The translations under genes were made by a program, and so were the position numbers. This document shows, one piece after another, positions 59,591 to 64,000 of a stretch of 64,000 bases of DNA. Position 1 is the stretch's first letter. Each line of letters opens with the position of its first letter. Source of the stretch: Pseudomonas farris (GTDB lineage Bacteria; Pseudomonadota; Gammaproteobacteria; Pseudomonadales; Pseudomonadaceae); the NCBI RefSeq assembly GCF_019145235.1, contig NZ_JAHSTV010000006.1, forward strand, positions 248,001-312,000, in the 5' to 3' direction. The notes under the pieces were generated by a model, which saw only the letters and a list, made by a program, of their open reading frames with translations, did no database searches and had not been told where the DNA came from.

Positions 59591-61348
59591 ATGCGTGAAA
59601 CTCAGAATCAGACCTTCACTACCCACGACGGCGTTGAATTGTTCTACCGCCATTGGCCGGCCACGGCGGGTAATCCGGGCGAACCGCGCAAGGCTGTACT
59701 GCTGTTTCATCGCGGCCATGAACACTCGGGGCGCATCGCCCATCTGGTGGATGAACTGGACCTGCCAGCGTTCGACTTCTTTGCCTGGGACGCGCGCGGC
59801 CATGGTCAGTCGCCGGGCGCTCGCGGCGACAGCCCGAGTTTCGCCACCAGCGTGCGTGACGTGCAGACGTTTTGCGATCATCTGAACGCGACCCACCAGA
59901 TCGACGAAGAGAACATGGCCGTGATCGCCCAGAGTGTCGGCGCGGTGATTGCCTCGACCTGGGTCCACGACTATGCACCGCGTATCCGCTCGCTGGTGCT
60001 CGCGTCGCCCGCATTCAAGGTCAAGCTCTACGTACCTTTCGCCCGTCCGGGCCTGGCGCTGATGCGCACGTTTCGCGGCAACTTTTTCGTCAACAGCTAC
60101 GTCAAGGCCAAGTTCCTCAGCCACGACCCGGAACGCGTCGCCTCCTACGACAGCGATCCGCTGATCACCAAGGCGATTTCGGTGAATGTGCTGCTCGGCT
60201 TGTATGAAGCCGCCGACCGTGTGGTGGCCAATGCGCAGGCGATTCAAGTGCCGACCCAGCTGCTGATTTCCGGCTCGGATTTTGTGGTCCACCGCAAACC
60301 CCAGGAACAGTTTTTCGAACGTCTGGGCAGCCTGAAAAAGGAAAAACACATTCTCCCGGGCTTCTTCCACGACACACTTGGGGAACGTGATCGCGCCGTG
60401 GCCGTAGCCAGCGCCAAACGCTTTATCCTGCAAAACTTTGAATACCCGCTGGACCGGGCCTCGTTGCTTGATGCCGACAAGATCGGCCTGACCTGCGCCG
60501 AATCCGAATCCCTCGCCGCCCCGCTGCCGCACAACTCGTTGCGCGACCTGTATTGGCGCATGACCCGCGCCAGCATGCGCCTGGGCAGCCGGCTGTCTGA
60601 CGGGGTGAAGCTGGGCTTCGACACTGGTTTCGACTCCGGCAGCACCCTGGACTACGTGTACCGCAACCAGCCCACCGGCAAGGGCGGGCTCGGGCGGATG
60701 ATTGATCAGAACTACCTGAACTCCATCGGCTGGCGCGGCATTCGCCAGCGCAAACTCAATGTCGAAGAGTTGCTGCGCCTGACCATGGCCAAGCTGCGCG
60801 AAGAAGGCCGACCGGTGCGCATCGTCGACATCGCCGCCGGTCACGGCCGCTATATTCTCGAAGCCTTGCAAGGCGTCAGCCCGCTACCGGAATCGATACT
60901 GTTGCGCGATTACAGCGACATCAATGTACGTGACGGTGGTGCGCTGATTCGCGATAAGGGCCTTGGAGACATCGCGCAGTTCGTGAAAGGCGACGCGTTC
61001 GACCGCGCCGACCTGGCGGCACTGGACCCAAAGCCGACGCTGGCGGTGGTATCCGGGTTGTATGAACTGTTTGCCGACAATGCACTGGTCGGCGGCTCTC
61101 TGGCGGGCCTGGCCGAGGCCGTGGAGCCCGGTGGCTATCTGGTCTACACCGGTCAGCCCTGGCACCCGCAACTGGAACTGATCGCCCGCGCCCTCACCAG
61201 TCACCGTCAAGGCCAGGCTTGGGTGATGCGTCGGCGCAGCCAGGCGGAAATGGATCAACTGGTGGAAGCAGCGGGTTTTCGTAAAATCACCCAGCGAGTG
61301 GATGAATGGGGGATCTTCACCGTGTCCCTCGCGCAACGGGTGCAATGA
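59591..61348 (+). CDS. Alpha/beta hydrolase - SAM methyltransferase fusion, YnbC-like
   Basis: The protein has 585 residues, the same length as E. coli YnbC. The hydrolase part (about 1-300) has LLFHRGHEHSGR, the nucleophile in AQSVG (S115; the usual first G is A), LLISGSDFVV and the histidine in GFFHDTLGE. The methyltransferase part has motif I IVDIAAGHGRY at about 409-419. The hydrolase resembles lysophospholipase/monoacylglycerol lipase types. The protein could trim and methylate a lipid head group, but this is inferred. Its stop overlaps the start of the phosphatase gene. Confidence 0.87.
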   Translation: MRETQNQTFTTHDGVELFYRHWPATAGNPGEPRKAVLLFHRGHEHSGRIAHLVDELDLPAFDFFAWDARGHGQSPGARGDSPSFATSVRDVQTFCDHLNATHQIDEENMAVIAQSVGAVIASTWVHDYAPRIRSLVLASPAFKVKLYVPFARPGLALMRTFRGNFFVNSYVKAKFLSHDPERVASYDSDPLITKAISVNVLLGLYEAADRVVANAQAIQVPTQLLISGSDFVVHRKPQEQFFERLGSLKKEKHILPGFFHDTLGERDRAVAVASAKRFILQNFEYPLDRASLLDADKIGLTCAESESLAAPLPHNSLRDLYWRMTRASMRLGSRLSDGVKLGFDTGFDSGSTLDYVYRNQPTGKGGLGRMIDQNYLNSIGWRGIRQRKLNVEELLRLTMAKLREEGRPVRIVDIAAGHGRYILEALQGVSPLPESILLRDYSDINVRDGGALIRDKGLGDIAQFVKGDAFDRADLAALDPKPTLAVVSGLYELFADNALVGGSLAGLAEAVEPGGYLVYTGQPWHPQLELIARALTSHRQGQAWVMRRRSQAEMDQLVEAAGFRKITQRVDEWGIFTVSLAQRVQ

Positions 61349-62655
61349 TGGGGGCTGCCCCGAGAGAGCCGGGTTTGCTGAAACCCGCCGTGCTCTGGTT
61401 GCTGGTGCTGGCACCGCTGTTTTTTGCCAGCTACGGCTTTGCCACGTGGGTCACGGCCCAGCGCAGCGATGTCGACACCTTCGTTTTCGATTGGGAAACC
61501 GCCATGCCCTTCTGGGCCTGGACCATCGTCCCCTACTGGACGATTGATCTGCTGTACGGTTTTTCGCTGGTGCTGCCCGACAGTCGCCATGAACTCAAGC
61601 GCCACGCCTTGCGCCTGCTGAGTGCTCAAGTGATCTCAGTCAGTTGTTTCCTGTTATGGCCGCTGCGCTTCACCTTCGAACGGCCTGAACTGGACGGAGT
61701 GTTCGGCTGGCTGTTCGCGGTGCTGGCCGGGTTCGACAAGCCGTTCAATCAGGCACCGTCGCTGCACATCGCCCTGCTGGTGATTTTGTGGGTGATGTAC
61801 CAACGGCACACGCAAGGCCTGTGGCGCTGGCTGGTGCACGGCTGGTTCGCATTGATCGGGATTTCGGTGCTGACCACTTATCAACATCACTTTATCGACT
61901 TACCCACAGGCGCCCTCGCCGGCTGGCTGTGCGTGTGGTTGTGGCCGCTGGACCGGCCCAGCCCCTTGAGTAGTCTGCGGTTGGCCAAGGACCCGAAACG
62001 CTGGCGCCTGGCCCTGCGTTATGGCATCGGTGCGGCGATATTCGCCATTCCAGCCTTTGGCCTGGGCGGCGGATGGCTGTGGCTGATCTGGCCCGCCGTG
62101 GCGTTGCTGTTGGTGGCGCTCAACTACACGCTGCTGGACGCCGCCGGTTTTCAGAAACGTGCCGACGGCCGCCTTAGCCCGGCCGCCCGTTGGTTATTTG
62201 CGCCTTACGTGGCAGCGGCGTGGATCAACTCACGGCTTTGGACTCGCAAGCATCCACAGCCCAATGAGGTTGTGGATAACGTTTGGCTCGGCAGGCTTCC
62301 CGACGCTGAGCAGTTGGCGCCGTTCAAAGCGGTGGTTGATCTATGCGCTGAGCTGCCGCTCAACCCGAGAGGCCGCGCCTATCAAAGCGTTCCGATACTC
62401 GACCTGACCGCGCCCAGCGCTGAGCAATGCCTCGCTGCCGCTCAGGCCATTGAACATCTGCGCCAGCAAGGTCCATTGCTGGTCTGCTGCGCTTTGGGCT
62501 ATTCACGCAGCGCCACTGCTATCGCGGCCTGGTTGCTGCACAGCGGTCGAGCGACCACCGTCGATGCCGCCGTGGCGATGATCCAGGCCGCACGCCCGCA
62601 AGTGGTGCTGCATCCGGCCCATCGCCAAGCCCTGGAGAGTGCCTATGCCGGTTGA
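61345..62655 (+). CDS. PAP2 - dual-specificity phosphatase fusion, YnbD-like
   Basis: The protein has 436 residues. The N-terminal part has about eight membrane segments and a PAP2-type phosphatase site: APSLHIALL (motif 2, PSxH) and YQHHFIDLPTG (motif 3). The C-terminal part (about 300-436) is a dual-specificity phosphatase domain with the loop CCALGYSRSA, where C-x5-R gives the nucleophile and arginine. The first residue of the usual HC pair is C. It probably removes a phosphate from a lipid intermediate such as a lipid phosphate. It overlaps both neighbouring genes. Confidence 0.88.
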   Translation: MMGAAPREPGLLKPAVLWLLVLAPLFFASYGFATWVTAQRSDVDTFVFDWETAMPFWAWTIVPYWTIDLLYGFSLVLPDSRHELKRHALRLLSAQVISVSCFLLWPLRFTFERPELDGVFGWLFAVLAGFDKPFNQAPSLHIALLVILWVMYQRHTQGLWRWLVHGWFALIGISVLTTYQHHFIDLPTGALAGWLCVWLWPLDRPSPLSSLRLAKDPKRWRLALRYGIGAAIFAIPAFGLGGGWLWLIWPAVALLLVALNYTLLDAAGFQKRADGRLSPAARWLFAPYVAAAWINSRLWTRKHPQPNEVVDNVWLGRLPDAEQLAPFKAVVDLCAELPLNPRGRAYQSVPILDLTAPSAEQCLAAAQAIEHLRQQGPLLVCCALGYSRSATAIAAWLLHSGRATTVDAAVAMIQAARPQVVLHPAHRQALESAYAG

Positions 62656-63100
62656 TATGGAACTGCACGTGGTCGCCAGCCTGCTGCGCCGGGGCCGCAC
62701 CCTCGATCAGTTATCCACAGGGCTGACCTTGCTGGGTGTGTTGTTCGGCCTGCTGCAACTGCTGCTGATCACCCCGACTGCGCCGTTCTTGATCCTCAGC
62801 GCCTGGCTGATCATCCTCGGGCTATGGCAAAAATACTGGGCGCTGCGGGTGGCCTTCGACGCTGACCTGTTTACCCTGATGGCCCGCGACGCTGACACTT
62901 TGTCAGACCGCACTCAAGCCCTCGATCAGGCCCTGCAAAACCTCGGCCTGCAACCGGCCAACCGTGCCGGCCGGCCCTGGATCGAACGTCAGCGTGGGGG
63001 GCTTAAACTGCTGCGTAAACAGGCTGTCCTGCTGGTCGCCCAAGTGCTGCCACCATTGGCTGTCATTCTGGCCAGCCCTTGGCTGCCCTTCGCTGGATAA
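62645..63100 (+). CDS. Small membrane protein of the ynb-like operon
   Basis: The protein has 151 residues from the ATG at 62645, which overlaps the preceding gene by 11 bp. It has two hydrophobic segments near the N-terminus (GVLFGLLQLLLITPTAPFLILSAWLIILGLW, about 33-63) and one near the C-terminus (VLPPLAVILASPWLPFAG). The middle is charged and helical (DRTQALDQALQNLGL). It has no family I recognise. Its tight spacing within the lipid operon suggests a partner of the membrane enzymes. Confidence 0.75.
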   Translation: MPVDMELHVVASLLRRGRTLDQLSTGLTLLGVLFGLLQLLLITPTAPFLILSAWLIILGLWQKYWALRVAFDADLFTLMARDADTLSDRTQALDQALQNLGLQPANRAGRPWIERQRGGLKLLRKQAVLLVAQVLPPLAVILASPWLPFAG

Positions 63101-63111
63101 GGAAATCGTTA

Positions 63112-63732
63112 ATGTTCGAACCTGTGGTCGCCTTCCTCATCACCTCCATGGCCCGAACCGTTACTGGCGCCCGCAGCCTGTGGATGGGTTGCGCGCCGGA
63201 ACCCGTGCAGCGCATTTATTTTGCCAACCACAGCAGCCACGGCGACTTCGTGCTGCTCTGGGCCTCGCTCCCTTCCACCCTGCGCAAACTTACGCGACCG
63301 GTGGCCGGCAGCGACTATTGGAACAAGAGCGCGTTACGCCGTTACATCATCAGCCGGGTGTTCAACGGCGTGCTGATCGACCGCGAGCGCAAGGACCCTG
63401 TGGATAACCCATTGCAGCCCATGCTCGACGCCCTGGAGAAGGGTGATTCATTAATCATCTTTCCCGAAGGCACGCGCAATCTGGAAGAGGGTTTGCTGCC
63501 GTTCAAAAGCGGCCTGTACCACTTGGCAAAAAGTTACCCACAGGTCCAGGTGATTCCGGTGTGGATCGCCAACCTCAACCGGGTCATGCCCAAGGGCCGA
63601 GTGCTGCCACTGCCGCTGTTGTGTACCACCAGTTTCGGCGCGCCCCTGCAACTGACTGAAGACGAGAGCAAGGAGCAGTTCCTTTCACGCAGCCGCGACG
63701 CACTGCTGGCCCTCGCCCCGGAGCATTCCTGA
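63112..63732 (+). CDS. Lysophospholipid acyltransferase family protein (PlsC-like)
   Basis: The protein has 206 residues from the ATG at 63112. The acyltransferase motifs are NHSSHGD (H-x4-D, H40 and D45) and FPEGTRN (about 117-123). The arrangement fits 1-acyl-glycerol-3-phosphate acyltransferases, which make phosphatidic acid. It stands between the small membrane protein and the CdsA-like gene, so acylation, CDP activation and headgroup transfer are encoded together. E. coli ynbABCD has no such gene. Confidence 0.88.
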   Translation: MFEPVVAFLITSMARTVTGARSLWMGCAPEPVQRIYFANHSSHGDFVLLWASLPSTLRKLTRPVAGSDYWNKSALRRYIISRVFNGVLIDRERKDPVDNPLQPMLDALEKGDSLIIFPEGTRNLEEGLLPFKSGLYHLAKSYPQVQVIPVWIANLNRVMPKGRVLPLPLLCTTSFGAPLQLTEDESKEQFLSRSRDALLALAPEHS

Positions 63733-63733
63733 C

Positions 63734-64000
63734 ATGGATAGACAAACCCTGATGCTGTTCGGCGGGATCGGCATGATCCTGGTGCTGGCCTCACTGATTG
63801 GCCTGATCCTCAAACTGCGCACCCGGGGCACGCCCAATGCAGTCATCGAAAACCTCAACGCCCGCATCAATGCCTGGTGGGTAATGGTGGTGGTGATCGG
63901 CGTCGCCTTTTGGCTAGGCACCGGCGCGGTGATTCTGTTGTTCTACGCGGTATCGTTCTATGCGCTACGCGAATTCCTCACCCTCATGCCCACCCGACGC
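63734..64000 (+). CDS. Phosphatidate cytidylyltransferase (CdsA-like, YnbB-like), cut by window end
   Basis: The first 89 codons are visible from the ATG at 63734, only 1 base after the acyltransferase stop. Two membrane segments (LMLFGGIGMILVLASLIGLIL and WWVMVVVIGVAFWLGTGAVILLFYAVSFYALREF) match the start of CdsA proteins; AVSFYALREFLTLMP is characteristic. The enzyme makes CDP-diacylglycerol from phosphatidate and CTP, the donor for the YnbA-like enzyme. The catalytic C-terminal part is outside the window. Confidence 0.83.
   Translation, partial: MDRQTLMLFGGIGMILVLASLIGLILKLRTRGTPNAVIENLNARINAWWVMVVVIGVAFWLGTGAVILLFYAVSFYALREFLTLMPTRR

Noticed and set aside
58871..60871. Long open frame on the minus strand (666 codons) opposite the YnbA- and YnbC-like genes
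   Set aside because: The plus strand carries the CDP-alcohol phosphatidyltransferase and hydrolase motifs; the minus-strand product has none and spans two real genes and their gap.
1..64000. CRISPR arrays, tRNA or rRNA genes, insertion sequences, prophage genes
   Set aside because: No regularly spaced direct repeats, no cloverleaf-like or rRNA-like stretches, and no transposase, integrase or phage structural motifs were seen.

Overview
The window is a piece of a Pseudomonas chromosome, most like the P. fluorescens group. The evidence is GC-rich coding DNA with very dense genes, Pseudomonas gene pairs (split pyruvate carboxylase with a LysR regulator, dksA2-zigA, uvrD beside a GGDEF/EAL protein) and many short REP/REPIN repeats of the 'TGTGGGAGCGGGCTTGCTCGCGA' class. 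No rRNA, tRNA, CRISPR array, prophage or insertion sequence is visible. Two parS-like palindromes and ten exact DnaA-box 9-mers suggest a location fairly near oriC, but no oriC is present.

Layout. 1-7.1 kb: end of a polyamine-binding protein; a MocR-type regulator divergent from paiB-like and GNAT genes; a homocysteine S-methyltransferase divergent from a two-gene amino-acid importer with no ATPase. 7.4-9.5 kb: an autotransporter. 9.8-15.4 kb: pycA-pycB, their LysR regulator, a 70-aa protein and a HexR paralogue. 15.6-28.2 kb: a membrane GGDEF/EAL protein, uvrD, a Tim44-like protein, an SMI1/KNR4 protein, a CPA2 antiporter, an acyl-CoA thioesterase, pdxY, a DUF3301 protein, a COG0523 GTPase and a small exported protein.

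28.2-48 kb is a zinc-starvation region. Three Zur-box-like palindromes sit in front of (i) dksA2-zigA-DUF1826, divergent from a small exported protein; (ii) amiA/amiC divergent from a seven-gene run folE2-znuC-znuB-znuA-gamma carbonic anhydrase-dihydroorotase-ThrRS-like; and (iii) a four-gene operon of two HflK-like SPFH proteins, one HflC-like SPFH protein and an HmtA-like P1B ATPase. The logic is that of a zinc-sparing response: metal import, metal chaperoning, and spare copies of zinc enzymes. The ThrRS-like protein has lost the whole catalytic domain, and one SPFH protein has a 16-histidine tail. Between (ii) and (iii) lie a DUF3617 protein, cardiolipin synthase and a cyclopropane fatty acid synthase.

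48.1-58.8 kb: lpd, an Lrp/AsnC regulator divergent from a LysE exporter, a pair of exported proteins of unknown role, a repeat-rich gap with a candidate 36-aa peptide, a PNPOx-ferredoxin reductase fusion, a GST and a LysR regulator. 58.9-64 kb: an operon resembling E. coli ynbABCD (CDP-alcohol phosphatidyltransferase, hydrolase-methyltransferase, PAP2-dual specificity phosphatase, a small membrane protein, a PlsC-like acyltransferase and a CdsA-like protein cut by the window edge). It looks like a self-contained module for an unknown phospholipid.
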